DNA from: Excoecaria cochinchinensis
Lineage: Eukaryota > Streptophyta > Magnoliopsida > Malpighiales > Euphorbiaceae
Assembly: GCA_947683425.1 (NCBI GenBank)
Contig: CANTUQ010000035.1
Span: 1,411,001 to 1,475,000 of the forward strand
Length of the DNA: 64,000 bases
Reading direction: 5' to 3'
Part shown: one piece after another, positions 44,271 through 55,850 of the stretch
Layout of the letters: each line of letters opens with the position of its first letter
Numbering within the stretch: the first letter of the stretch is position 1
The notes under the pieces: model-generated
The model's database searches: none
The model's input: the letters and a program-made list of their open reading frames with translations, nothing else
What the model was told of the DNA's origin: nothing
Translations under genes and position numbers: made by a program

Positions 44271-45262
44271 GCCTTTAGCCATGGAACCTCTTTAGTCTAT
44301 CTATATTGATTCGCTACTTAAACTCACTGCCATCGCTATCTGCCAGAATTGCCGCTCCTTTTGACAATAGCTTTTTGAGGATTAAAGGACCTTCCCACGT
44401 CAGTCTGAACTTACCCCTTATATCTGGCACCCCTAGTCTCATTTGCTTAAAGACCAAATCTCCTTCCTTCAACGGGTGTTTCTTGACCTTCTTTCCGAAT
44501 GACCTAGCAAGCCTTTTCTAATAAATCTTATTATGGTAATAGGCTCTCAACCTGCTCTCATCTAGCATATTCAGATGTTGCAACCGCTGTTGTGCCCATT
44601 CAGCCTCCAAAATTTGGGCCTCCATAATTACCCTTAATGATCTGCACTCTATTTCAACTGCCAACACTGCTTCTGTCCCATATACTAAAGAATACAGTGT
44701 GGCTCCCATGGAAGTTCTGACGGCAGTTCTATAACCCCAAAGTGCAAAAGGCAATTTTTTTCACCCAATCTTTATAGTTCTGAACCATTTTGGTCAGGAT
44801 TTTCTTGACATTCTTATTGGTGGCCTCTACTGCCCCGTCGGCTTGTGGGTGATATGGAGAGGATTTGTGATGCTCGATACCATATTTTTGAAGCAACTTC
44901 TTAGTCTCAGCCATAAACTGGACACCATTGTCAAACACAACATGATGTGGGAGACCGTATCTGCATATTAAATTATTTTCAATGAACCTGGCCATATCCC
45001 GAGCATCGACCTTCTTAAAAGACTCACCTCCACCCACATAGTAAAATAGTCGATAGCGACTATGATGAATCTATGTCCATTAGAGGCCGCAGGGCGTATC
45101 TCTCCAATAATATCTATCCCCTAAGCTGCGAACGGCCAAGGCGATGCCAAACTATGCAGTTTCGAAACCGGCAAGTGTCTTAAATTTTCATACTGCTGAC
45201 ACAACTGACATTGTTTCACATACTTAGAACAATTTGTATCCATGGTAGGCCAATAGAACCCT
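44271..45262 (-). pseudogene. E1 integrase (Tat/Ogre type)
   Basis: Minus-strand frames. Zinc region: GFYWPTMDTNCSKYVKQCQLC. Core start: SPWPFAA then GIDIIGEIRPAASNGHRFII (first Asp). Then RYGLPHHVVFDNGVQFMAET (second Asp) and YHPQADGAVEATNKNVKKIL (Glu). A frameshift near 44745 leads to ALWGYRTAVRTSMGATLYSL and the C-terminal GKFRLTWEGPLILKKLLSKG region. These motifs fit Ogre/Tat integrase and differ from the Tekay one. No chromodomain is seen. Confidence 0.85.
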
Positions 45263-45430
45263 TGTGGTCCTTTTCGAAAGACAAAAAGAATGGCAAAGTG
45301 GGTATGTGTAGATCAATAGGATTTGAACAAAGCTTGCCCCCATATCCACAGTTTTCAGCCAGATCTACATATTTACTCTTTTCCTTCCTTCTCTCTTTTT
45401 TTTTTTGTATTTTGTTTTTTTTTTTGTGGA
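45263..45430. other. Rearranged RT region: inverted RT fragment and poly-T
   Basis: Where RT palm, RNase H and the polyprotein link should lie, there is a plus-strand copy of the RT fingers (about 45268-45330: SKDKKNGKV.., then in a shifted frame DLNKACP) followed by T-rich DNA (45370-45425). The minus-strand copy of the same motif (ELNKAYP) follows at 45425-45465. More than 1 kb of RT/RNase H is absent. Confidence 0.75.
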
Positions 45431-45720
45431 TAAGCTTTGTTCAATTCCTAATATTTTACACATACACTCACTCCTCCTCTTCTCGATATTGGGACAATAC
45501 TGACCAACCAAGTCGAGTGTTGTGCTTCCATAAGAAATTTGGCCTAGTTTCAGCTTGTGGATCTCTCCTTTTAACATTTTCTACCCCTTTCAGCTTGAGT
45601 CTTTTGAGCTTATACTTGATTGGCTTATGGTCTTGGTATATTGGGATTGTGTGCTTTACGATTTCACGATCCACTCCCAGCATATCTTCATAGGTCCAGG
45701 CAAAGGATTTTTCATTTTTT
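45425..45720 (-). pseudogene. E1 reverse transcriptase, N-terminal remnant
   Basis: In sense FAWTYEDMLGVDREIVKHTI then KPIKYKLKRLKL, the entry segment of Tat/Ogre RT. After a frameshift, TWLVSIVPISRRGG (usual WLANIVPVPKKDG) and ELNKAYP. The catalytic palm is missing, so no polymerase could be made. Confidence 0.8.
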
Positions 45721-45721
45721 T

Positions 45722-46384
45722 TTAAATTCTCTCAAATTTTGACCTCTCATTAGGAGTTATATTAGATGCTATTAATATTTTCTTTGGTTCTCCAAAATCC
45801 CCGAGATTAAATGGAGTGGCATCAGTTGAATCAATGTCAAATATGAATGAATCATAATTATGATTATACATTGTGAAATCATAAGAAATATCACATAAAT
45901 AAGCAAAATTGTTAATATAATTAATAGAACTAGAAATGTCATCAACATTATTGAAAAGTTCAGGTGCAAAAAGAAAATCTAAACTATCTTCTTCTTCTTT
46001 TTCTATCGACGTAGGTGTTGCAGCTGACGGCTCTGAATCAAACTGGCATTTTGGAGGCACTGCAGCAACCCCCTACATGGCTTTACTCTGTTTCTCTGTA
46101 GCTTCATCTTCCATCCTCGCTTTCCCTTTCACTTGGGCAGTTATCAATTTCTCAGTAATTATCTCCTCGGGTGCTTCGTGATCCCAAACTATCTCCTTGG
46201 TCATTATTTCCTCATCCCAAAAACCCTCTGCTGGCTTGATCAATCCAATGTCCCAATCAAATACATCATTGAAGACCTCGAAACCCGGCACAATTCTTCT
46301 ATCGACCCATTGCAATTCTACTTCCCCGTGTAGGCACATGCTGAAGCTGCTGGAATAAAACTTGGCTTGATATGGGGGACTCAT
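45722..46384 (-). pseudogene. E1 protease-RT linker region
   Basis: Two frames: 46073-46384 (SPPYQAKFYSSSFSMCLHGE) and 45722-46060, rich in Asp and Tyr and ending NLGDFGEPKKILIASNITPNE..., which resembles the acidic linker before RT in Ogre elements (EPK.v.ig..L...E). No catalytic motif. A stop separates them. Confidence 0.65.
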
Positions 46385-46577
46385 CTACCGACTTCATGAC
46401 CTTCTTTATAACTCCTTTATATCCCAGGCCTCTCCTATCCTTCTGGCCTCTGGTAGTAATGGCTGACTGCAGTCCCTGTGAGTTCTTGCCCAAACCTGCA
46501 CCAGGGAAGAAAGACATCTTCTTTATCATGTTCAATACTTGGGGGCTCCCTTCGATGTGCTCTTCCCCGTATATCAT
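46299..46577 (-). pseudogene. E1 G-patch-like segment
   Basis: The frame reads MIYGEEHIEGSPQVLNMIKK and then FFPGAGLGKNSQGLQSAI. The PGxGLGKxxQG core is the G-patch-like motif found after the protease in Tat/Ogre polyproteins. It may bind RNA; the role is inferred from the domain type only. Confidence 0.75.
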
Positions 46578-46589
46578 GGCGACATAAAA

Positions 46590-47471
46590 CCCACTGAAGG
46601 GTTATCTTGTAGTTACCAGCATTGAGACCTAATTCTCCCTCGCGGCTCTTATTGTCACCACTTGTCCCTCATGGGGAATCTTAACCATCTGGTGCAAAGT
46701 GGAGGGCACCCCTCCCAGCTTATGGAACTAGGGCCTGCCTAAGAGGGCTGAGAAATTAACAGGAATAGGGAGGACCATTAATTCCACTTTAGTTTTAACT
46801 TGCCCCGTTTTGACCACTGTCTTGAATGTGCCAGATGCTTACCTTCGAGAATTATCATAAGCCGTGATCGTCAGATCAGACTTAGTCAACATATCTTCCG
46901 TTACTCCGAAAGATGCCATCGCCACCAGTGGGCATACATTGATTGATGAACCATCATCCACCATGACACACGCTGTGTGTTTTTGATTAATCGTAGCCCT
47001 TATGTACAGGGGGCAATTATGATTACGGCCTTCTGCCGACAAGTCAACACTTGAAAACACTACATTTTCTCCAGCACCCCCCTTAGCTACGTCTAGCAAC
47101 TCCGTAGGCGAGATGGTTATGGCTACTGTGGTCTCACATAAAGCCTCCACCAACTTTTGCCTATGCGAGGGAGACTGTCTTAATAAATCCCAAATAGAAA
47201 TTTGAGCCGACGTCTTTTTCAGCTTCTTTATTATCACATCCTCCTCTGGCTCTTTTTCCTTATGACATACCACAGGATCTTGTGGCCCTTCAACTTTCAG
47301 AACTTCCCTTCCACTTCGGGTTATGGCTCTGACCTTCCTTTTCACTTTCTTCTCCTCTTCCTCATCCGAACCCCACGGGTCGGGAAATCTTTCAACCTCA
47401 GAATTTTGATTCATCTCCACTTTCATTAGTGGACCAGCAATCGATCGTTGCCACGGGAATCCTTTTTTCAC
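46590..47471 (-). pseudogene. E1 gag tail and aspartic protease
   Basis: The 210-residue frame (46839-47471) contains WDLLRQSPSHRQKLVEALCE and then the protease motif CVMVDDGSSINVCPLVAMAS (VDDGS active site, typical of Ogre/Tat), followed by KSDLTITAYDNSRR and a stop. The continuation to ~46600 in the same region reads FSALLGR and GGVPSTLHQMVKIPHEGQVV, the second half of the protease. A Glu/Lys-rich linker precedes it. Confidence 0.85.
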
Positions 47472-47529
47472 TTATCTCATAAAGGTACGTGGTAGCAACG
47501 TTGGCATCGATGCTATACAGATCTTTTAA

Positions 47530-48838
47530 CACAAACCACTCTTACAAATTGGACCCGATCATGAACACTAGCAGGGGCATATTATTATATCCGAGCTTCT
47601 TCTGGTTCCCTCTTTTTTTCAGATCTGTGATCTGCTTGGAGTCGATCAGATCCTGGATTACATGCCTTAGTGCCTTGCAATCATCAGTTGAATGCCCAAT
47701 GTGCTGGTAATATGCACAGTACTCATCATCCCTATGCCCTTGTGTCCTGGCTGCTCTAGGTGGTAAAGGCTGCAACTTCCCCTCCTTCATCAACCTCCTA
47801 AGCACCCATGAGAGAGACCTCCCTAGATTAGAGAAATGCCTTGGAGCAGTATTTGTAGCTGAAACCTCAGCCGTCTTTCTTGTGCCACTGCTGGAGCTCA
47901 TTGGCCTACTTGCCCCCTGGTTGCTACCGCCCGCCTTGGCATAACCCTCATTGCTTGCTCTTCTTGTGAGGTACTCTTCCTCAGCCTCAATGGCGATATC
48001 CTTCAGTGATTCCCAATCCTTCAGACCCTTCATCTTCATCCCATCCTTTAGATATGAGCTAGCGTTCTTGATGAAAAGTCGGATCTGATCCTGAGTATCT
48101 GGCTTTCTCTTCATTTCCATCACCCGATTTCTCCATCGGGTTAGATACTCATGAAAGGACTCACCGAATTTCTGTTGCAGCAACTCAAAATTCCATTAAT
48201 AGGTCCTAATCCTCTTTAGTTCTCCGGTCTAAACCATGCTACCAATCCACCGCTGAGTAAATTAAGCTCAAGCAGAGGTACTCTATCTTCTGCCTTCTTG
48301 TCAAAGTAGTACCCTTCATTACCAATGAGTACTACTTTATGTGGGCGGTAGGATCAGAAGTTTCGTCGAACTTCGAAACATCATAGGGATTAGATCCTCT
48401 CCCTCCAACTCCTTGTCCTCAGGGTTCTTCCCTCGTCCCCGAGTCAACATCCTAGACATTGCCTCGAATTTCTCCTCCATCTTCTTCTAGATGGCCTCTT
48501 CAGTCTAAGGTGCCTTTCCTCTTCCCAATGCTGGTTCCTCATAATCATCCTCTTCCTAAACCTCATCCATCCTATGGACAGGTCCCTCTTCTCTATCCTG
48601 CCAACATATTGGCCCTTAAGTCCACAGGTGGTGGATGAACCTCTTCTTGTGGGTCCTCTTTGACCTCCTCCTGCTCATTTTATCTCATAGGAGGAGGAGC
48701 TGGGTTCTGTGGTGCGGCAAGCTAGGCCATTATTGCCATCATGGCCATCATTCGATTCTCGAACTCCTTAAATCGTCTACCCACTTCTTCGGCTATCATG
48801 GCCCTGGTGACGTCTGCCCCGCTTGGTGAGTTAGCCAT
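47530..48838 (-). pseudogene. E1 gag
   Basis: Probable start MANSPSGADVTRAMIAEEVG at 48838, with several TAG stops in the first 500 bp. The better part (47542-48183) reads QQKFGESFHEYLTRWRNRVM and SLKDIAIEAEEEYLTRRA, the retrotransposon gag capsid end, then a zinc-knuckle-like region CAYYQHIGHSTDDCKALRHV followed by IQDLIDSKQI. The CX2(Y/H)..GHxTxxC pattern with IQDLID is typical of Tat/Ogre gag. Confidence 0.82.
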
Positions 48839-49745
48839 TTCACTGTGCAAAGAGAACTGAGAGGAGGTAGTGTGACTGCTTTCTAAAGGTATGTCCGAGT
48901 ACTCTACCCTTTCTGGTAGTTCAAAGAACAGATTTCTGTATAGCCACCCTCAAGGACCTTTAGACAACCTGGGTAGAGCTATGATGGCTGCAAAACACAC
49001 CAGGTTAGGATGATGCATGAATGCCATAAGGTGCATGATCGTGCTATGCAGCATCCATAAATCACATGTAAGCATATAGGTCCCTCCAACCTTATCACTC
49101 CTGAACACAAGGTCATAGTCTCTTGTCTAGGTGGGTTTAGTCCATGGGTTAGCAGGGAACCCGATGGACATGCATGGTGCATGGTGGAAAACCGGCAGAA
49201 TAACCTCTCTTAACTAATGTGCATACGTATAGTCTTGATCATTGTGTATTTAGGCAGTCCGAATGAATTGACATGGGCCTATTGGGGCATGAAAGCCTTT
49301 GATTAGGTGACCAATCAAATCATCTGGTTTTGACCAATACAAGGTGATCCATACAACAAGCATAGTATTAAGGTTCATACCATCTAGGAGAAGTATCTAC
49401 TTTCATTACATGAGCTTTGGCCAGGTTGATGATACTTTAGGTCTACCCAAGCATGGTTCCTGCCAACGGGTCTAGCTTATCACGAGCGTAATAATCGGTC
49501 GGGTCTCCATTTAATATACCAAATGGTGCGAGGCTTGGACTAGTGATTATCCTTAACACTTCCCTACATTGAGTGAACGTAGGGTCGTGCTTCAAGAACA
49601 CACCGGGGTTAAAAGAAGGACCAAACTATCATAGATCTAAGGCTCTAATGATATGTAATGCAATTTCGAAAAGGGATGAAATTTTTAAATTAAAACTCAA
49701 CTTTAAGTTTTAACCAAGGTACTTTCGAAGCGAAGTCTCTTATAT
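48839..49745 (-). other. E1 5' untranslated leader
   Basis: About 900 bp between the PBS and gag with no convincing reading frame. Near 49680-49740 it carries AACCAAGGTACTTTCGAAGC. Long leaders are normal in Ogre/Tat elements. Nothing else resolved. Confidence 0.65.
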
Positions 49746-49762
49746 CCATAGTGGAGTCACCA
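49746..49762 (-). other. E1 primer binding site
   Basis: Minus-strand TGGTGACTCCACTATGG immediately after the 5' LTR end (...CGTCACA|G). It fixes LTR polarity. The matching tRNA is not assigned with certainty. Confidence 0.8.
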
Positions 49763-51369
49763 CTGTGACGTGCGCCGAACCCCAGGGGCCCCGAAAACCC
49801 GCTTTTAGTGTATTCGAGAGAGGTTCATGGAACTTGTAAGAAATTACAAGGGCATCTATTTTGGGCAACAAGGAGGTTTCCTGGACTCGCCACCCAATAA
49901 AATATCGGGAAAGGTCGTCTAGCCTCACTGAGCCTTAAGACAGCACATCTGTGTCTATTTTGGGCAAGCCAAAGATATTTTGGAGTCCCCATCCCAATAG
50001 GATATTGGGATGGTACTCTAACCTCATGGAGCCTTAGACGATGCATATACATCCATTTTGGGCAAGCCAGAGATATTTTAGAGTCTCCACCCCAATAAAA
50101 TATTGAGATGATCCTTTAACCTTATGGAGCCTAGGGCTATGCAAATTAGACCTATTTTTGGCAACAAGAGATATTTTGGAGGTTATGACGCTCGCCAAAC
50201 CCCGGGGCACCCCGAACGCCCGCTTTTAGGGCGATCGAGAGAGATTTATAAAACTTGTAAGAAATTACAAGTGCGTCTATTTTGGGCAACAAGGAGGTTT
50301 CTTGGAGACGCCACCCAATAGAACATTGGGAAAGGTCGTCTAGCCTCAGTGAGTCTAAGACAGCGCTGCTATATCCATTTTGGGCAAGGCAGAGGTGTCT
50401 TGGAGATGCCACCCTAATAGAAAATTAGGATGGTCCTCTCGCTTCGTAGAGCCTAGGACATGCAAGTTGGGCCGTTTGTGAGGCAACAAGAGATATTTTG
50501 GAGGCCCCAACCCAATGAAGCATTGAGATGGTCCTCTAACCTCGTTGAGCCTAAGACCAGAGACGGTTCGGGACTTCCCATTTATTCATACCTTGATTAA
50601 AGTTATAATTGAGTTTTTAGTTTAGCGTTTCATCCCATTTCTCATTCGATTCAAATGTAGTAATTTAACGCGTATGTCAATCACATAATGAAAGTGGTAA
50701 ATAAAGTAAATAAAAGTACAATAAATGACAACAAAACTAGGAGCGAAATACAACCTCCATTGTAAATAAAATACAAATCATACATAAAATGGGTTATTTA
50801 TTAAGGATGAGGACATTGGTCCTCGCATGCACTTTTAAAAAAATGTGTTAAAGGTGATGGTTTATTTAGGTGTAAAAAACTAGGACATTGGTCCCATTTT
50901 ATTAGAAAAAGTTCCAAGTTAATTTAATAAAAATATTTTTGTGATTTTCTTTTTAGCGTGCTTAAAAATAAGCTTATTACAAATTACAGGATAAAATAAA
51001 TAAACCCAAAATAATTAAAAATAATAAAAATAACAAATTAACTCTCAAATGGTATCTTCAAATCTCCACCGGCTCTCACTCGCCATTGAAAAAAACTCAC
51101 ACATAAAAAATGAGTATTGAAATAAAAAATACAAATAAAAGTTATGTTAGTAACAAAAAATAGATTTAAACATACAACATAAAAAAATTAAAATAAAACA
51201 AATAAAAATACATCATGTATGACAAATCAATTAAATAACATAATAAAAATATACAACTTATCATATTAACAATTGAACATGTATAAAAAAGCATAAAATA
51301 ATAACAATAAAATTCAACATGCATGAAAACATAAAAATAATAATGATAAAATTCAACAAATTATAGCAA

Positions 51370-51704
51370 TAAACAAGAATAATAAAAATAATAATAATAC
51401 TAGTAATGGTAGTAACAATAGATAATGATAATAAGAGTAATAATAATAATAACAATAATCACAATAGTAATAATAATAGAAATAAAGTAATAATAATAAT
51501 AATAATAATAACAATAACAATAATAATAATAATAAACATAAAGTAGTAATAATAATAACAATAACAATAATAATAATAACAAACAACAACAACAACAACA
51601 ACAATAATAATAATAATAATAATAATAACAATAGAAAGATAAACAATCAAACAAGCAAAAATAGCAAGAAATAAAATAAAAAAAAAACATGTTAAAGTAT
51701 GTTA

Positions 51705-51745
<41 letters not shown>

Positions 51746-51770
51746 CAACAACAACAACAACAAAAGATGA
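51370..51770. repeat. (CAA)n/(TAA)n microsatellite clusters in Og-4
   Basis: Several runs of AAT, AAC and mixed trinucleotides, longest at 51480-51640 and 51705-51765. Apparent Leu/Ile/Tyr-rich frames here are artefacts of the repeat. Confidence 0.95.
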
Positions 51771-52434
51771 AGAACCAAATTAAATATGCAAGAATAAAAT
51801 AAAATATACTAAGAACATCAAATTACATAACTAAACCACATAAACAATAAAAAACAATAAAAGATTTAAAAATCTACATGATGACTAATTAATTGTAAAT
51901 AAAAATTAAATTAAAACTTGAATTAAAAATTGAGTTAAAAATTGAGCCAAGAATGCTTACCCTCAAAATTTGATGTGATGAATGAAGGTAAGTGATTAAT
52001 CTCCTTGTCTTAATTTGTAAGAATGATATTAGAAAAATAAAATATTAAAGAGAAATTTTATCTCAAGAAGAAATAATTAATTTATTTGTCTCAAGGTAAA
52101 AATTGTTAAATGAAAAGGAAGAAAATTCCCAAGAACAAAAATTGTTCTTTTTGCCATAAGAATTAACTTAGGAAAATCTTTTAGAAAATTGAGAGAATTT
52201 GCTCTTGAAAAGAAAGAAGAAGAAAATATTTTTTCTAAAGAAAATCCCCCCCTTAAAATTCTCTCTAAATTCAGATTTTTAATGAAAAAATTAAATCAAT
52301 TTAATTTCTATAACCACAAAAAACTGACGATTTTGAAGGGTTTAGAATCCAAAAAATTTTAAAATTAAATTCTACAAAAAAAAAATAAAAAAAACACATT
52401 TTTGGACCAAAAAATGGAAAATCGGCCAAACTAG

Positions 52435-52545
52435 GCGTCTGGAGTGCGACCCCCGACGGGCGTCGCCGCGTGCAGCGCGTTGCCCAGCGTGCGGGCGAGC
52501 GTGCTCCGCCTGCACGCTGGGCGCTGCCGCACCCCGACACTCGAA
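52435..52545 (-). repeat. GC-rich patch near the Og-4 LTR start
   Basis: GCGTGCAGCGCGTTGCCCAG and inverted CCAGCGTGC...GCACGCTGG words (about 52483-52522) form a stem-like structure in an A/T homopolymer context. Confidence 0.7.
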
Positions 52546-54121
52546 ATTTTTTTTTAAAAAAAAAAAATTGCTGAAACACAATACTTCCAAAACTCACTTT
52601 TTTTTTATCTTGAAATAATTTTTAAAATATATTTTTATTTATTTCTAATAAATCAAATTCGACAAGAAAATCATCATTTTCAACTTTCATTTTTGCCTTA
52701 AAATAGGCACACTTAATTTTATCATTGGGTAATCCTGATCTAAGCCGTCTCGGGACCTAGTGTCTATAGAGGCCCCACCCCAATAAGACATTGAGGTGGT
52801 CCTCTAACCTTATTGAGCCTAAGACTAGAGATGGTTCGGGACTTCACATTTATTCATGCATTGGTTAATGTTATGATTGAGTTTTAAAAATATAATTTCA
52901 TTCCGTTTTCTCATTCACTTCAATACAATTAATTAAAGTGCAAATTGATCATATAACGAAAGAGGTAAATAATAAAAAAAAATAATATTAAAATAAGATA
53001 AAAGAAAACCCAATAAATTACAATAAAACTAGGGGCGGAATACAACCCCCATTGTAAATGACATGTGAATTGTACATAAAATGGGATATTTATTAAGAAT
53101 AAGGACATTGGTCCTCGCATGCATACTTACAAAAATAATTTTAAAGCGTCAATTTTATTTGGAGGGAAAAATACTGGGACATCGGTCCCATTTTATTAGA
53201 AAAAGCTCCAATTAAATTAATACAAATATTTAGCCATTTTCATGTTAGCGGAATAAAAATAATATTTACAATAATGGTACATGAAATTTGAAATAAAAGG
53301 AAATAGGATAGAGAAATGAACCAGAATAAGGTCTTTTAATCTCCGCAGTGTCCTCCATTTTTAATATCCCAAATCCAAAAAACAAATAATAAAGCTCACC
53401 AAAAATAAAAGTCATGTGAGTGCAATAATCAGCAATATAATAAACATGAAAAGTAAATAAAGACAAAATTTATGAAAAATTATTCATAGGAAATAGAAGG
53501 AAAAATAAGAAATAAAAAATAAAAGAAAGAAAAGAAGAAAATGAAGAAGGAATGCCCAGAGACGGCCCATGGCGCTTGAGCGACGGCCGTCCCTGGGCCG
53601 ACCAACGGGTGGAGTAAGAACTCCCGGACTACCCGTCGCTCGGGTGAGCGACGGCCGTCGTTGGAGCCTCTTCCCGTCGATCGTCCCTGATCCGGAAAAA
53701 AGAGGAAAATCAACTAAAAAACTTTTTATTTCACTTAAAAAAAGAATTTTATGTAAAAAGATTAATTTGAATGGATAAAATGTGAAAGATGTTCATCCAG
53801 AATATTACCTTGGAAAGTGAATGTCAAGTGATTTATGTCCCTTGAATTCTCCAAGAATTGATTCTTAATGTGTAATTTTAGGAGATTTTTTATTGCAAAA
53901 TCATACATTTTGAAAATAGATCAAGAAAAGAAAATTATATTTTTCCTACTTGATGTTTTGGGTAGCAATTATGAATGCTAAAAAATGGCTAGATCGGATA
54001 GAAATGAATTAATCTCGTTCCCTCAGATTCGCCTTGATTTGAAGAATATTCAATAAAAATTTGATGAAAATAAAAGCAATAATTTTTTTTGAGAAAACCC
54101 TCCAATAATGAGCCTCAATCC

Positions 54122-54131
54122 CCTATTTATA
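54122..54131 (-). promoter_or_regulatory. TATA box of E1 5' LTR
   Basis: Minus-strand TATAAATAGG, matching 12351-12360 in the other LTR. This copy would drive gag-pol. Confidence 0.7.
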
Positions 54132-54394
54132 AGTTAAGAAAAATAATTCAAAAAAATTCAAATTTAGAATTTAAATTTGAAAAATATTTCTGAAATTAGA
54201 ATTATATCCGAATGATTTACAGAATATTCTCAAAATCAAATCAGAGATTTGAAAATATTTGAAGAGATTTGGAAGATATAGGAAATCTTTGAAATATATT
54301 TAAAAAGATTTGGAAAATATAGGAAAATTTTTGAAATATATTTGAAAAGATATGAAAATCTTGGAAAATCCCCCCCCCCCAATCTTGCAGCAGA

Positions 54395-54750
54395 TCAACG
54401 ACTAACGGCATCTATGGAGTACCAACGGGCGTCGGTCACGGGGGCACTCTCAGTCTTTTGAGCGGCGGACCATTCCATGAGAGGCGGGTGTCGAGAGACA
54501 GCCGTCGCTCGCTAGAGGCAGGCATTTCTTGCATGAGCGACGGGCATCTCTCAACACGAGAGATGGTCCCCCACCTGCGAGCGAAGGTCGGCGCTCACCG
54601 CGAGAGACGGGCCTCTCTTGCGAGCGACGGGCATTGCTCCGGCTATAGACGAACCCGTCCCATGTGAGCTATAGGCGCTGCTCGTGTGAGGGAGGCCGTC
54701 CTTCATAACGAACGATGGGCATCCCTCCCGATAGACGGGCACCCCGTCGG
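54395..54750 (-). repeat. GACGGGC palindromic array (E1 5' LTR)
   Basis: Aligned with 12605-12965. Words include GAGCGACGGGCATCTCTC, GAGAGACGGGCCTCTC and GATAGACGGGCACCCCGTCG. It carries many CpG sites, a likely target of methylation. Confidence 0.8.
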
Positions 54751-54948
54751 TGGAGCAAAATAAGATTTTCTAAAGACAAACTCCTTTCGAAGCCCGAAAA
54801 TCTCCCGTCATCAAGAAAAATCCTCAATCCTTGTAAATCCGAAGAACGAAAGCTCACAACTTTCATCCATTTGCCTGGAAACAAGCAATGATATCTTCAT
54901 CGGGTAACTATGATCTGGACTGCCTCAGGACCCAGTGTCTATAGCCTC

Positions 54949-55850
54949 ACACACCTTTTGATATGGACATAGAGTTTAATATGGTTGATCTGCTGAGCAC
55001 CCCACTGTCACAGAGAGTGCAAAGCCTCACTCCACCACCACCACCGCAGGCCCAGCTCTCTGAGCTTCGGGAGACCGAGAGATATCATCCATACAGCAGG
55101 CTAGGGGACCCAGGGACCTCTACGCCATGGCTCCTCCGCTATCACAGCCTCAAGCACAGTCGGCATAGCCTAGTCCACCGCCGCCTCCTCAGCCGGCACA
55201 GCTAGATATCATTACAGCCATGACCACTGCTCTTGCCGTTATGGAGCGACAACAAGAGGAGAGGGATCGAGTCTTCCTTGAGCACTTGGACTGGTAAGAG
55301 AGGATCATAGAGGGGTAGGGGACACAGATAGAGGAGTTGAGGTAGAGTCTAAGTGCTTCGGACGCAGCGGCGGCCCAGAGGGTCGATGAGGCTATTCAGA
55401 TGCTTGATGAGTCGGTTACTGCCCTCAGATTTCGGGTGGAGGTGTTAGAGTGTTCCATACCCTTTATATCTAGTTACATCAGGGAGCTGAGGGAGCAATC
55501 AAAGACTAGGCTCGTGGATATTAGAGACACATCCAAACGCCGGAGTTTAGAGCAAACTCAGGGTATAGTGGGGTGATCAACGAGACCTTAGAGTTTTTAA
55601 AGACTTGTGTGTAGCAATTTTTGGATGGATGTGCTCAAGTCCAGCTTCAGCAGGCCACCCGAACAGGTAGGATTGGTAGAACCGCCACCGTTCATCATTT
55701 ATCCTCAGCCACCCTACCAGTCAGCCTTCGGCCCCTAGAGCTGGACCATCCACCTCCACAGCTGGATCATCCTCGACTGGCACTCAGCCTATCCTCGTAT
55801 CAGATGACGAGGAGGACCTAAAGGAGCCCATGGATTATTCACCCTTGTAG
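54949..55850 (+). pseudogene. Og-1 dORF, C-terminal half (copy E0)
   Basis: Resumes the dORF from 10568 after E1 and its GCCTC duplication. It aligns with the E1 dORF: FRVEVLECSIP against FQVERLEGAIP, VDEAIQMLDESVTAL against VDEAIQVINESVTAL in the coiled-coil part. Stops occur where E1 has Gln or neighbouring codons (LDW*ER, IEG*GT, ELR*SL). The acidic end DDEEDLKEPMDYSPL stops at 55850. A proline-rich linker (PPPPPQAQ) lies near 55040. Confidence 0.68.

Larger units (their letters stand above)
50184..52768 (-). mobile_element. Og-4 solo LTR (2585 bp)
   Basis: Sense TATAGACACTAGG...GCGTCATA. Flanks GAGGT (50179-50183) and GAGGC (52769-52773) are a one-mismatch target duplication. Excision rejoins the 100-bp unit of the E1 5' LTR. 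Contains end units (50270-50560), AT-rich body, long trinucleotide microsatellites, and a GC-rich patch (52435-52545) 220-330 bp from the sense start. Confidence 0.88.
10569..54943 (-). mobile_element. Og-1 copy E1: Tat/Ogre-type LTR retrotransposon with nested insertions
   Basis: The terminal duplication GCCTC occurs at 10564-10568 and 54944-54948. Joining the flanks restores the dORF of E0, which aligns across the junction with E1's own dORF; this proves the boundaries. Sense is right to left: 5' LTR, PBS, gag, protease, G-patch, RT remnant, integrase, antisense aORF, sense dORF, 3' UTR repeats, PPT, 3' LTR. Removing Tk-C, Tk-B, Og-3 and Og-4 leaves about 16.7 kb. The two LTRs (2592 and ~2590 bp) differ clearly more than those of the nested elements, so E1 is older. 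Confidence 0.9.
49764..54943 (-). repeat. E1 5' LTR, interrupted by Og-4
   Basis: Two pieces, 49764-50183 and about 52774-54943, together about 2590 bp, aligning end to end with the 3' LTR at 10569-13160. Sense start TATAGACACTGGG at 54943; end CGTCACA at 49764. It has the GACGGGC array (54395-54750), TATA box (54131-54122), a second GC-rich patch (53560-53690) and 100-bp end units (49850-50180 plus 52769-52850). Confidence 0.9.

Noticed and set aside
45211..45693. 160-codon plus-strand frame as a gene
   Set aside because: It spans the rearranged RT region and poly-T; only a short RT-finger fragment is meaningful.
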